From NCBI RefSeq assembly GCF_030140925.1, contig NZ_JARBWD010000001.1, forward strand, positions 186,001-250,000: DNA of 64,000 nt. Reading direction: 5' to 3'. The position numbers were made by a program, and so were the translations under genes. Below are positions 23,545-32,257 of this stretch, in pieces. Under the pieces are notes generated by a model. The model worked only from the letters and a program-made list of their open reading frames with translations, had not been told where the DNA came from and searched no databases. Source of the DNA: Parerythrobacter aestuarii. Lineage in GTDB: Bacteria > Pseudomonadota > Alphaproteobacteria > Sphingomonadales > Sphingomonadaceae. The first letter of the stretch is position 1; every line of letters begins with the position of its first letter.

Positions 23545-26500
23545 TCAGTCGCGGCGCAACTTTTCAGACAACTTTGTCGGGATTTCCTGCAAATCCTTGG
23601 CCAGCCAGCCGCCTTTTTGGCGCGAGGTGAGCTTCTTGAGTTCTGTCGCCGCGCGCTGGCTGGAAATCTGTTCTGCGATCAATGCCTTGTAGATCCGGTC
23701 AGCTGCCTTGCGTCGGCGGACCGCATCGCCGGCATCGATAAAGGCTTCCGCGAACTCGAGCATCGCACTGCCCAGCCCGGACAGCCAGCCCCCTTCTTTG
23801 GGCTTGTCGGCATCTGCTTCACTGGCCGATGAATCGAATTGCTTCATCTGGTCGTCCAGCCGGGTTTCAAGCGCATCGAGCTGGAGCGGCGAAACAGTTG
23901 GGACCTGTTCGATCCGCGAACGAAGCCCTGCAATCGCGGCCCGTACCGCTTTTTCGCTGAGGATGCCGAATTCCTGGAACGAGGCGAGGAAACGATAGCC
24001 ACGCTCGACCGTGCCGGGATCCTCGTCACGCATCTGCTCGCAGGCCTTCCACACAGCCTCCCACGCCTGCCAGCGATAGACCCAGTCGAGCCCTGTCCCC
24101 TTGATGTTCTGCATCCCCATGATGCGATTGATAAGTCCGGGCGGGGTGCTCTCAGCGACCAGCCGGACAATATATTCGCCCTTCATGTAGTAATCGTAGA
24201 CCGGCACCAGCTTGGCATGGAACGCCTTGGCAAGCAGCGCGCGCACGGCCTGGTCGCTGGCACTGCCGCTGCGCGCCTGGTCGGCGAGAGTCGTATACTC
24301 GGCATGGAGTTCAGCCAGCGCGGCGTAATGCGCAGCTATCGCATCAGCCCCCTTGATTCCTGCTTGCTGCAGATGGTCGGCAAGGGTTCCGGCCTTCGCA
24401 GCCCCCAAGGCGGCCGTTACATCGGCTGCGTCGTCAACACCGGCCACCATGGCTGTCAGTCGACCCGCAAGCTCTTCGGCGGTGACCGGGATCCGCTGCT
24501 TCTTCGCGAGCTCCTCCAGCAGCGCAGCAGGCTCGGCATCTTCGTCGACCAGCGTCACTTCGGCAGCGTAAGCGTCCCATTCTTCCTCGATAAAGCCCAG
24601 CAGGCCTTCGATGTTGGACCCGATCAGCACATGCTTGTCGGCCGATACATCGTGCACCAGCATGCGCGCAAAAACACGGCTGCGCGGCACGCGGTCGGCG
24701 CGGTTGTTGACGATCGTGGAGACGAATATCTCCGGGTCGCGCTCCAGCGAATGGTCGATGAAGCCCATGCGGGTCCAGTTGCCCATCGCCCCGAAACGCT
24801 CGTTGGCGGACATGCCCATCACGAACTCGAGCGTGCGGCCATTGATGGTCGAACGCGGATAGGTCTTGAGTACCCCAAGGTCGGCCACCACCCGGTCGGA
24901 CATTTCCTTGATGCAGAAATCGGGCTCAAGACCCAGTTCCGCCCCCATCGCGGTGACCAGCGCGATATTGTAAGGGTGTTCCTCATAAGGGAAGCGGTCG
25001 AGCAGACTCTGGTGGATCAGGCCGGCTTCCTTCCATGTGACTGCCTGCATCCTTGTCCCGGCCTTGGCCGCGCCTTCGGCCAGGATCGGCAGCATTTCCT
25101 CCTCCGTGGTCAGCAGGAAGGAATCGTGCGGGATGAACTGGCACATGACTTCCGGTATGTTACGCCCGGCCGGGCCCTGCACGTCTTCGTGGTCGGGATA
25201 GGTATTGGTGATGGTGCCGATATCGTCGCGCATCCAGTCTTGCTGCAGCACTTTCACATAGGCCGGGTTGAGTCCCATGCATTCCCACAGGAACACTCGC
25301 CCTTTCAGCCCGTCGGAGGTCTGCAGCAGCTGGTATTGCTCCCAGATTGTCGCCTTGTCGTAAGGGCGGAACAGAAACATCTCGGTTAGGTCGCCGAATG
25401 GCGTACCGAGCAGGAACATGGCCTCGCAGCCAGTGGTCTTGGAGACAATCGACGGGCCCAGCGCATTGATAAGGCCGGCCTTGAGACGTTCTGTCCCCGA
25501 TTTGCCCCGCGTCCCCCATCCGCCGAGCGATAGTGGCAAGCGCGCTCGAAGGCGCCGGGCATGCCAGCCCAGCGCCATGTGGCGCCCGAAGAACCACAGG
25601 CTCGCCAGAGCGACAAAGATGGCCAGTTCAAGGAGGTTGTTCTCGTAAACGGTCGAGAAATAGGCCAGCGCCCGATCCCACAACACGGGCAGGGCCGCAA
25701 ATACGCCGCCGACGCTGAACAGCTTGACCACCTTCGGATTGGGCTCGCCCGGGCTATCGCGATAGGGGCGGAACGCGATGTCGATTTCGAACTTGCGCAG
25801 GGCCGCGAGATAGTCGTCAGGTTCGCGATTGCGGAGCGAGGCCAGTCGCGGGAAATCGCGCGAAATACGCCAGAATGCCCGCATGCGGCGGACAATGCTG
25901 TCGGGCGCGGTGATCGCCGTGATCCCGGCGCTGGTATAGATCTCACAAGTCCCGCCGCGGTCGAGCACGGTGAGCACCTGGTCAAGCAACGGCAGGTAGT
26001 TGCGCCACCCACCCTCGCTACTTTCGAACAGTGGCTCTCCGGGCACCTTGGTCGGTGCCAGCTCGGCCATCCGCGCGCTCGGGGCCCACATCGTGCCATG
26101 GTAATGACGCCCGATCGCATGGCGAAAGGCCTGACGCTTGTCGGTGGCGCTGTTGCCGCCTTCAAAAAGGATGCGCCACAAACGGCGGCGGAAGAATTCC
26201 CCGCGTTGCACGCTGGGAAAGGCAGATGCCTGCAACGACAAGCCGAAGTCGCGCTGTGCGAGCACCGCCATAACTCGCCCGACCAGCTCCGGATCGTCGT
26301 CGAGATAGGGCTTGAGCGCCCTTGCGCGCCTGACGGTGCCTTCCAGCTGGCCGTTGACAATCTCGGCGAGGATATCTGCGATTTCGATTGCTTCGGCCGT
26401 TGCATAAAGCCAGCTGCGCTCACGCGCTTCATCGAGCCAGCGCAGCACCTTGGCGGATTGGGTCCGCTGCTGGAGCTGCGCAAAGCCGGCCTTCAAGGTC

Positions 26501-27687
26501 TCGTTCGTTCCGTCCAGCTCGGACGAGCCCGTCTCACGCAGGTGGCGGAGGGTCCCGGCAGCTGCATCAAGCGCGATGCGAAGGGTGAATTCCTGTTCCT
26601 CATGAGTGAAGATGCGGCAAATATGCGCAGCCATGGCTGCGGCCCCGACGTGAGCGATAATGCGCGCTGGATCGGCGAAGATGGCCGCGCGTACCTGCGG
26701 ATCCCGATCGACCCGCAGCCGGGTCAGCATCCCTTTTGCCGCTTCAGGCGGCAAGTGATGCAGGCTGTCGGCAAAAGCCTGGCGAACCGCGCCTTCCCGG
26801 CTGTTGGCGAGGATTGGCAGATAGCGGGCAAACTTGGGCGAACGGTGGAAGTTGTGGCACAATAGCCGGACCAGGTGTCGTTGTACGAACAGGGCCCGGT
26901 CGCGGAGCACCTCGGGCTTGGATTCGAGATCGCCGGACAGGCGTCGATCGATCACGGAAGGCAGGGATTCAGGCGAAAGTGCGAGGAGCGCGTCGATCGC
27001 CTCGCATTGAGTCCAGACCGCTTCGCTTTCATCGAGACACACCCGGCGGGTGGCGCTGATCAGCATATCGAACCAGGCGTCTTCAGGTTCTTCAATCATG
27101 CGCTCGGCCATCTGGCGGACACAGGCATGGGCAGCAGTGCGCACGCGCGGATCGCCTGGCCATTGCCGCATGCGGGCAATCAGCGGAAGGAAGGTTTCGC
27201 TGAAGAAGCTCGCGCCTCTGATATCGGCGCTTTCGGCCATTGCCGCTCCGATAGCAACTCCCAGGCGATCAAGTCCGTAGGCAAGCGCCCTTTCGCGCTC
27301 ACCGCCCCGCTTGGCGAAGCGTTCCAGCACGGCATCGGCATCGAAGAACCGGTCAAACGCCTTGGCGTCGCCACGGAGCTGCTGCTTCGTCTGGCCGAGC
27401 TGGTCGGCAAAGGCGAGAATGGCCGCGCGCTGCTCAGCCTCGTCGAGAGCGCTGGCGAAGCGGGTCTGGAACGCTGCTTCGGCCTGGGCCAGCGCCGCAA
27501 TCTCATCCGCCTGACGTTCGCAGAAGTAGGCCAGCACTTCTGCATGACGGCGCGCTGGAGATGCCTGCGCGCGCTCAGCCGCATAGGCCAGCACCTCGTC
27601 GCGCATGTCCGCATAGACCGGGGCCAGCTTGGGCGCGTAACCATGCTCCAGCCTGGCAAGGAGGTCGAGCGGTTCAGGCGCGCTCAC
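23545..27687 (-). CDS. Giant PgsB/CapB-like Mur-type amide ligase with HEAT-like extension
   Basis: A 1380-residue protein whose middle (about 715-1120) is a PgsB/CapB poly-gamma-glutamate ligase: P-loop GWGTRGKSGTERL, SKTTGCEA, LWECMGLNPAYVK, TNTYPDHEDVQGP, MGMSANERFGAMGNW and NNRADRVPRSRVFA all align with Bacillus PgsB by eye. Residues 1-640 are helical with HEAT-like repeats; one or two membrane helices lie near 645-700 (LLELAIFVALASLWFFG); about 250 helical residues follow the ligase. Bacillus PgsB is about 393 residues. I start at GTG 27687, which has GGAGG 6 nt upstream and overlaps the preceding stop as GTGA; an ATG at 27708 lacks a ribosome site. ATP-dependent amide-bond formation is expected; substrate unknown. 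Confidence 0.9.
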   Translation of the reverse strand: MSAPEPLDLLARLEHGYAPKLAPVYADMRDEVLAYAAERAQASPARRHAEVLAYFCERQADEIAALAQAEAAFQTRFASALDEAEQRAAILAFADQLGQTKQQLRGDAKAFDRFFDADAVLERFAKRGGERERALAYGLDRLGVAIGAAMAESADIRGASFFSETFLPLIARMRQWPGDPRVRTAAHACVRQMAERMIEEPEDAWFDMLISATRRVCLDESEAVWTQCEAIDALLALSPESLPSVIDRRLSGDLESKPEVLRDRALFVQRHLVRLLCHNFHRSPKFARYLPILANSREGAVRQAFADSLHHLPPEAAKGMLTRLRVDRDPQVRAAIFADPARIIAHVGAAAMAAHICRIFTHEEQEFTLRIALDAAAGTLRHLRETGSSELDGTNETLKAGFAQLQQRTQSAKVLRWLDEARERSWLYATAEAIEIADILAEIVNGQLEGTVRRARALKPYLDDDPELVGRVMAVLAQRDFGLSLQASAFPSVQRGEFFRRRLWRILFEGGNSATDKRQAFRHAIGRHYHGTMWAPSARMAELAPTKVPGEPLFESSEGGWRNYLPLLDQVLTVLDRGGTCEIYTSAGITAITAPDSIVRRMRAFWRISRDFPRLASLRNREPDDYLAALRKFEIDIAFRPYRDSPGEPNPKVVKLFSVGGVFAALPVLWDRALAYFSTVYENNLLELAIFVALASLWFFGRHMALGWHARRLRARLPLSLGGWGTRGKSGTERLKAGLINALGPSIVSKTTGCEAMFLLGTPFGDLTEMFLFRPYDKATIWEQYQLLQTSDGLKGRVFLWECMGLNPAYVKVLQQDWMRDDIGTITNTYPDHEDVQGPAGRNIPEVMCQFIPHDSFLLTTEEEMLPILAEGAAKAGTRMQAVTWKEAGLIHQSLLDRFPYEEHPYNIALVTAMGAELGLEPDFCIKEMSDRVVADLGVLKTYPRSTINGRTLEFVMGMSANERFGAMGNWTRMGFIDHSLERDPEIFVSTIVNNRADRVPRSRVFARMLVHDVSADKHVLIGSNIEGLLGFIEEEWDAYAAEVTLVDEDAEPAALLEELAKKQRIPVTAEELAGRLTAMVAGVDDAADVTAALGAAKAGTLADHLQQAGIKGADAIAAHYAALAELHAEYTTLADQARSGSASDQAVRALLAKAFHAKLVPVYDYYMKGEYIVRLVAESTPPGLINRIMGMQNIKGTGLDWVYRWQAWEAVWKACEQMRDEDPGTVERGYRFLASFQEFGILSEKAVRAAIAGLRSRIEQVPTVSPLQLDALETRLDDQMKQFDSSASEADADKPKEGGWLSGLGSAMLEFAEAFIDAGDAVRRRKAADRIYKALIAEQISSQRAATELKKLTSRQKGGWLAKDLQEIPTKLSEKLRRD

Positions 27688-28553
27688 TCGAGCCCTCCGA
27701 ACAGGCATTGCGCCAGCTGAGCCCGCAACATTTCATCTGCGACCAACGCAGCACGGAGGTCTTCGGCCATTTCGAGATGGACGAAACCGGCAAATCCCTT
27801 GCCTCGCAAGGCCTCACCCTGGGCGTTGGTCAGCGCACCCAGTTCGCCGGTTTCGTAGGGGAACACCCGCACTGGATAGGGGGCGAGCGCGACGCTGAGG
27901 CAGTCAGCAAGGTCGAGCAGTCCTGGCTCGGGCTCCATGGTCCCGTTGCTGAGAATGATTCCAGCCGATCGGCCCGCTTCGTCGGCTCGCTTGCTCCGGT
28001 CGAAACCATGCAATTGCACGATCCGGCCCTGCGGAAACCGGTCTGCAAATGCCAGCGCAAAGCCGGTGAAGGGATGGCGTGGTGCCTTGGCAAGGTCGAG
28101 TGCAGCGGGGCAATCACTTGTCGGCTTGCGCGGAGCAGAGTTCCACGCCGCAGCGGCGGCCCCGGTTTCGAGGAAGAGTTGCGCCGCGAGCGTGCCAGTG
28201 TTTCGATCGGCCCCGCGGTGGGGGGCCGTGAGGGCGACCGGGCGCACGTTGCCATCGCGCAAGAGGTAGATTCCGCGGCCTTCGCACATTCCCGCAGGCT
28301 CGGCGATACGCACCCCTTCCCAATCCGCACCCCCGGCAGACACTTCCAGGCCGATTGATGCAGCCTCGGCAACCAGGCTACGGCTGCCGGGGTCGGTCAT
28401 CGCATCGTTGAACAGCCGCTCGGCCGCCCGCAATGGCGCAGGACCGCCAGGCGCAATACCGATCGCGTCCCGCAAGGGCGGGAACAGAATGGCTGCAAGG
28501 CCGGTACCAAGTGTCACCAGCAGGGTTGCCGCAAGAATTGTCCCACGCTTCAC
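27684..28553 (-). CDS. Membrane-anchored hydrolase-like protein of the pgs-like operon
   Basis: A 289-residue protein with an N-terminal anchor or signal (ILAATLLVTLGTGLAAILF) and an extracytoplasmic domain. LTAPHRGADRNTGTLAAQLF followed by GRIVQLHGFDRSK suggests a zinc-amidohydrolase site of the N-formylglutamate amidohydrolase or PGA-hydrolase kind (His, Asp and a later His), but I cannot assign a family firmly. Position between an accessory gene and the pgsB-like gene suggests it trims, releases or transfers the polymer. The GTG at 28553 overlaps the preceding stop as GTGA, and GGGAG lies just upstream; its own stop overlaps the pgsB-like start. Confidence 0.7.
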   Translation of the reverse strand: MKRGTILAATLLVTLGTGLAAILFPPLRDAIGIAPGGPAPLRAAERLFNDAMTDPGSRSLVAEAASIGLEVSAGGADWEGVRIAEPAGMCEGRGIYLLRDGNVRPVALTAPHRGADRNTGTLAAQLFLETGAAAAAWNSAPRKPTSDCPAALDLAKAPRHPFTGFALAFADRFPQGRIVQLHGFDRSKRADEAGRSAGIILSNGTMEPEPGLLDLADCLSVALAPYPVRVFPYETGELGALTNAQGEALRGKGFAGFVHLEMAEDLRAALVADEMLRAQLAQCLFGGLE

Positions 28554-29323
28554 TGCTCCCGCGCTCCGCGGACACGGCGCCGCGTGCCTTCGTAGAGGAC
28601 CAATGCCTGGTAATCGCGCCCGGCGATCCCGCTCGGCCCCAGCGGGCGCCACAGGTTGATGGCGATGTTGGACATTTCATCTTCGGTCAACATGTCGGGC
28701 GGAAAGGCGTTGCCCAGCGTCATGGCGAGCTTTTCATTGTCGCTCCGGCGGCGAAAATTGGACAGCGCCTGCGATGCGAGCAACGGGCGGCGTTCATAGA
28801 CCCGGATATCGACCGCCTCGATGGCAGGATCCGCTTCGACGAGCCGCCACTCCGACCGCACTACCGGGCTTGGCGCGCGGATAACGACATCGTCCATTCC
28901 CGCCACGACTTCTGGTCGGTTGCGGAAGAAGCGCCAGCTTTCACCGGATGCGAACACCCGGTCGGGGGCGTCGGAATGCAGGTAGAGCAGGTGGTTTGCC
29001 ACCTCTGCCCCGGAGCTATCGAACAGGCGCGCTTCCACCGCATAGACGAACCCTTCCGGCCGCGCACGTTCCTCCGCAAGAACGGCTGATTGCGACAGCA
29101 ACCTAACCCGCTCGACTGGTTGACTGAAGACGAACACCAGCGGGCGTTCGCGATCCAGACGATAGACCAGCGCCCGATTGTCGATATCGGCATCGACCGT
29201 GGTCGAGCTTTGAGCTTCGGCAATATAGCGACCGACGGGGCCACCATAGCGCCAGCCCAGGGCGGCTGCGACAGCCAGCAGCACGCCGAAAGCAGTCAGC
29301 CGAGCGAGGAAACGCAGGCTCAT
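28550..29323 (-). CDS. Uncharacterised single-pass extracytoplasmic protein of the pgs-like operon
   Basis: A 257-residue protein: one N-terminal membrane helix (FGVLLAVAAALGWRYGG), then a mainly beta domain (ALVYRLDRERPLVFVFSQP, VYAVEARLFDSSGAEVANHLLYLHSD) and a C-terminal part ending in a basic tail (LYEGTRRRVRGAREQ). I recognise no family. It is translationally coupled at both ends: ATGA with the pgsC-like stop and GTGA with the hydrolase-like start. It occupies the place where PgsA/CapA would be expected but shows no metallophosphatase motif. Confidence 0.7.
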   Translation of the reverse strand: MSLRFLARLTAFGVLLAVAAALGWRYGGPVGRYIAEAQSSTTVDADIDNRALVYRLDRERPLVFVFSQPVERVRLLSQSAVLAEERARPEGFVYAVEARLFDSSGAEVANHLLYLHSDAPDRVFASGESWRFFRNRPEVVAGMDDVVIRAPSPVVRSEWRLVEADPAIEAVDIRVYERRPLLASQALSNFRRRSDNEKLAMTLGNAFPPDMLTEDEMSNIAINLWRPLGPSGIAGRDYQALVLYEGTRRRVRGAREQ

Positions 29324-31875
29324 TGCGGCGGAGCCCCCCGGTCGATCACCCAGCCGACCGCATAGCGACGGCCCGACGTCTGGTCGAGATAGCGCAAGGC
29401 CGTGGCGGGACGCTTCTCGAAGCCAGCCCAATCCTTCCCGTCACCGGCAAATTCAGCCCGCAGGCCGGATTGCCGCAGCGCGGAGAGGATCGGCATGAAT
29501 TCCGCATCAGTGGTCCCGACGATATCCCGTGCAACAACCACATCTGCCGGCCCATCGTAACGATAGGCGGATTCAGGGGCTGACCTGAGCTGGAAGATGG
29601 ACGGTCCTTCTCCCGGTTGTTGCTGGCGCAGGCTTTCCTGCCAGACGACATCAAACGCTGTCTCCGATGGACGGAACAACGAGTCGGTCTGCGGGGCGAT
29701 CAGCAGGGCATCGGCATTCCATTCGCTGTGCACGGCCGCGCCGATACGGGCTGCCAGCGTGTCGTCGATTGCGCGATAGCTCAAGACGATGCGTTGCGGC
29801 GCTCCGCCTTCGGCGAAGAAGGCGTACCCCTCATCCCTGAGCGGAGCCAGCAGCGCCCAGTGGTTGCGGCCGCCAAGACGGCAGCGCGAGAGTGCAAACC
29901 CTCCGATGTCTGCGGCGGCGCGGGCCACGTCCGGCTGGGATTGGCTGGAAATACTGGCAAGCAACGGTTCGGCGATTTCGAACCGAAGGTAGGCCAGCTG
30001 CCCCAGTCCCTCCCACCCTTCGGAAACATTGCCTGCCCGCGGCATGCTGCACCGCTCGATGCCCGGGGTGGCTTGTGGGCCAAGATAGGCGAGCGACAAT
30101 TGACGGACAGCCGCGCCGTCCAGCGTAATCAAGGCTTCGTTGCCGACAATTTCCGCAGAGGCTGCCTGCAGGGTTACATCGATCGCCCGGATCGCACCGC
30201 GCAAGGCCGCAATATCTGCCGCGCGAGCCGATTGGTTGGCGAATGTAGCGCGCGAGCCCTCCCCTGCGGTGGCCTGCTCCACCAGCATGCGAGGAGAGGC
30301 ACTGGTAGCGCGGAAGACGTCGGCAACATTGGCGTTGCCCAGCGCGGTCGGACCAGCCGGGGCCGCAATGACCAGCCACCGGGCTCGCTGGTTTCGCTGC
30401 AAGGTCACGGCGGCTGTTCCCAATCCCGGTGCCCCGGTAGGATCGGCGGCGACGATAGCGAGATTGCGGGGTGCAGCGGGGTCATAGACCAGCAGTTCCT
30501 CGCCGGCTCCATCGGCCCGGATGATGGCGTAGCGCCCACCTTCCACACGCTGCACTCGCCAGTCGTCGGCGGTCAGGTCGAAGGTCGGACTGCTCGCTGG
30601 AACCCCCGCTTCGAAAAGCTCGATCAGTTCAGCGAGTGATTGCGCTGCTTCGGTCGAAAGCGGTTCCGCTCTTGCTCTCATGCGGCGGACATGTGCGTCG
30701 CCTACGGCGCGCACCACCAGGGCGTCGAGGCGCGGGGTGCGCGACTCGCCTGGCATCAGTTCGGGATCACCCGCTGTCGCTGTGGCGATTCGCGTGACAC
30801 CAGCGGAAAGAGCAAACCCGACAATGTTGCCAAGCACTGCACCGGCAAGACTGACCTGCAGTGTCGACCGCGCCAGGCGTGGGAAGATGTTCTTGTCATG
30901 GGCCTTGATCGCGATCAGCGTCGAAAGCAGGTAGCCGAAGCCGTAGAAGTCAGTGGTCTTGACGTCAAACCCCTGCCACACGATCACCCAGCCGATCAGC
31001 ATCTTCCAGGCGAAACTGATGTTGAAGAACAGCAGCAGCTTGCGCCCGCCCTCGATCGTGGCGTTGGCCATCATCGGCAACTTCAGGATCAGCCGCGCGA
31101 TCAGGTAGATAACGATGGCCTCGAGGAACGAGGTCAATACCTTGGTCGGTTGGTACCATTGCAGCGCAATCAGCGCCGGGATCAGGATCCCGGAGAAATC
31201 CCAGCCGTAGCGAACATTGACCTGGCTCGCGATCATCGCGGTCAGTGTGAGGATGATATAGGCCTTGGGGCTGGCAAGGATCGAGCTGGCAAGGCCTTCA
31301 TAGAGGTAGCTCACCCCGCTCATGCGGAAGTTGGTGAATTCCATCAGCCCATAGCGCACGATCAGGAACGTCAGCCCGATGGTAACGATGGCTGCGACCA
31401 GCCCCCGGCCCAGCCCCGGCTTCCAGAACTGGTTGGCCAGCAGCGAGATGATGACGAGACCGAAGCTCTGGAGATTATCCTGCCAGTCGAACCTGCGATC
31501 GAAGTTATCGAGCAGCCACTCGGCAAATGCCGGCAAGACATAACCATCCATCGACAGTCGCACGGCGATGCTGGCAAGAATCAGCCCCATGAAGCGGTCG
31601 CGCCCGAACAAGGCCGGGAATCGCCCGGGGGCGATCCGCTCTGAAAAGGCCCAGACGATCACGTAGGTCAGGATTGCTTCGATCACGATGACTACCGCAG
31701 CCCACGGCTTTACGATCACGAGCGGAACGAGATAGCCGGGTACGACCAGGCCCGACAGGACCCAGCCATACCGCAGGTTGAAGAAGCATAGGACGAAAAC
31801 GCCGACCCACACCGTCGTAATGACGGAGCTGGCAAGGCCTCCGTCCGGAAAGATGGTGAGGGGCAGGGAATCCAT
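29320..31875 (-). CDS. Double PgsC/CapC-domain membrane protein with large soluble tail
   Basis: An 851-residue protein. Two PgsC/CapC membrane domains are seen: the first at about 20-180 (NLRYGWVLSGLVVPGYLVP, ILTYVIVWAF, LFGRDRFMGLILASI), the second from about 205 to 360 (NVRYGWDFSGILIPALIAL); the GLVVPGYL and Y-G-R-x-x-F signatures match Bacillus PgsC. Bacillus PgsC has one domain of about 150 residues. The remaining 480 residues are soluble, probably periplasmic. One part (NLAIVAADPTGAPGLGTAA) resembles the hydrolase-like neighbour's active-site strand but lacks its His and Asp. Starts 7 bp after the receiver stop. Confidence 0.9.
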   Translation of the reverse strand: MDSLPLTIFPDGGLASSVITTVWVGVFVLCFFNLRYGWVLSGLVVPGYLVPLVIVKPWAAVVIVIEAILTYVIVWAFSERIAPGRFPALFGRDRFMGLILASIAVRLSMDGYVLPAFAEWLLDNFDRRFDWQDNLQSFGLVIISLLANQFWKPGLGRGLVAAIVTIGLTFLIVRYGLMEFTNFRMSGVSYLYEGLASSILASPKAYIILTLTAMIASQVNVRYGWDFSGILIPALIALQWYQPTKVLTSFLEAIVIYLIARLILKLPMMANATIEGGRKLLLFFNISFAWKMLIGWVIVWQGFDVKTTDFYGFGYLLSTLIAIKAHDKNIFPRLARSTLQVSLAGAVLGNIVGFALSAGVTRIATATAGDPELMPGESRTPRLDALVVRAVGDAHVRRMRARAEPLSTEAAQSLAELIELFEAGVPASSPTFDLTADDWRVQRVEGGRYAIIRADGAGEELLVYDPAAPRNLAIVAADPTGAPGLGTAAVTLQRNQRARWLVIAAPAGPTALGNANVADVFRATSASPRMLVEQATAGEGSRATFANQSARAADIAALRGAIRAIDVTLQAASAEIVGNEALITLDGAAVRQLSLAYLGPQATPGIERCSMPRAGNVSEGWEGLGQLAYLRFEIAEPLLASISSQSQPDVARAAADIGGFALSRCRLGGRNHWALLAPLRDEGYAFFAEGGAPQRIVLSYRAIDDTLAARIGAAVHSEWNADALLIAPQTDSLFRPSETAFDVVWQESLRQQQPGEGPSIFQLRSAPESAYRYDGPADVVVARDIVGTTDAEFMPILSALRQSGLRAEFAGDGKDWAGFEKRPATALRYLDQTSGRRYAVGWVIDRGAPPQ

Positions 31876-31882
31876 CGCCGCG

Positions 31883-32257
31883 TCAGGTCCCGGCGGCGAG
31901 AACCTCGCCTACGCGCGCAACCAGCTTGGCCGGTTCAATCGGTTTGCGAGCGATACCGACGACTCCAAGCGCACGGAAACTGTCCGTCAGTTCATTTCCG
32001 GCAGCCGAAGAAATCACGAGGATAGGCGGACGCTTGGCACCGCTGTCGTTGAGCACCCGCAGGAACTTGATCCCGTCCATCTTCGGCATGACGATGTCGA
32101 GAATGATAGCATCGAAATCCTGCGTTTTGAGAATCGCCAGCGCATCGCTGCCGTCGGGTGCCGTCGTGACAGCATAGCCTTCCAGCTCGAGCGTGAGCTG
32201 CAAGAGCCCACTGAGGATAGTGTCGTCGTCTACGATCAGGATCCGGTGCGTGGTCAT
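31883..32257 (-). CDS. Single-domain response regulator (CheY-like)
   Basis: A 124-residue stand-alone receiver with every catalytic residue: Asp10-Asp12 acidic cluster (LIVDDDT), phospho-acceptor Asp54 (ILDIVMPKMDG), Ser83 (LVISSAAG) and Lys105 (ARKPIEP). There is no output domain, so it must act by protein contact. Its ATG overlaps the stop of the CHASE2 gene as ATGA, so the two are translated together, yet that partner lacks kinase residues; phosphate must come from elsewhere or from small phospho-donors. Confidence 0.92.
   Translation of the reverse strand: MTTHRILIVDDDTILSGLLQLTLELEGYAVTTAPDGSDALAILKTQDFDAIILDIVMPKMDGIKFLRVLNDSGAKRPPILVISSAAGNELTDSFRALGVVGIARKPIEPAKLVARVGEVLAAGT

Noticed and set aside
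23839..25389. 516-residue plus-strand open frame
   Set aside because: Antisense to the ligase domain of the pgsB-like gene, which matches PgsB motif by motif.
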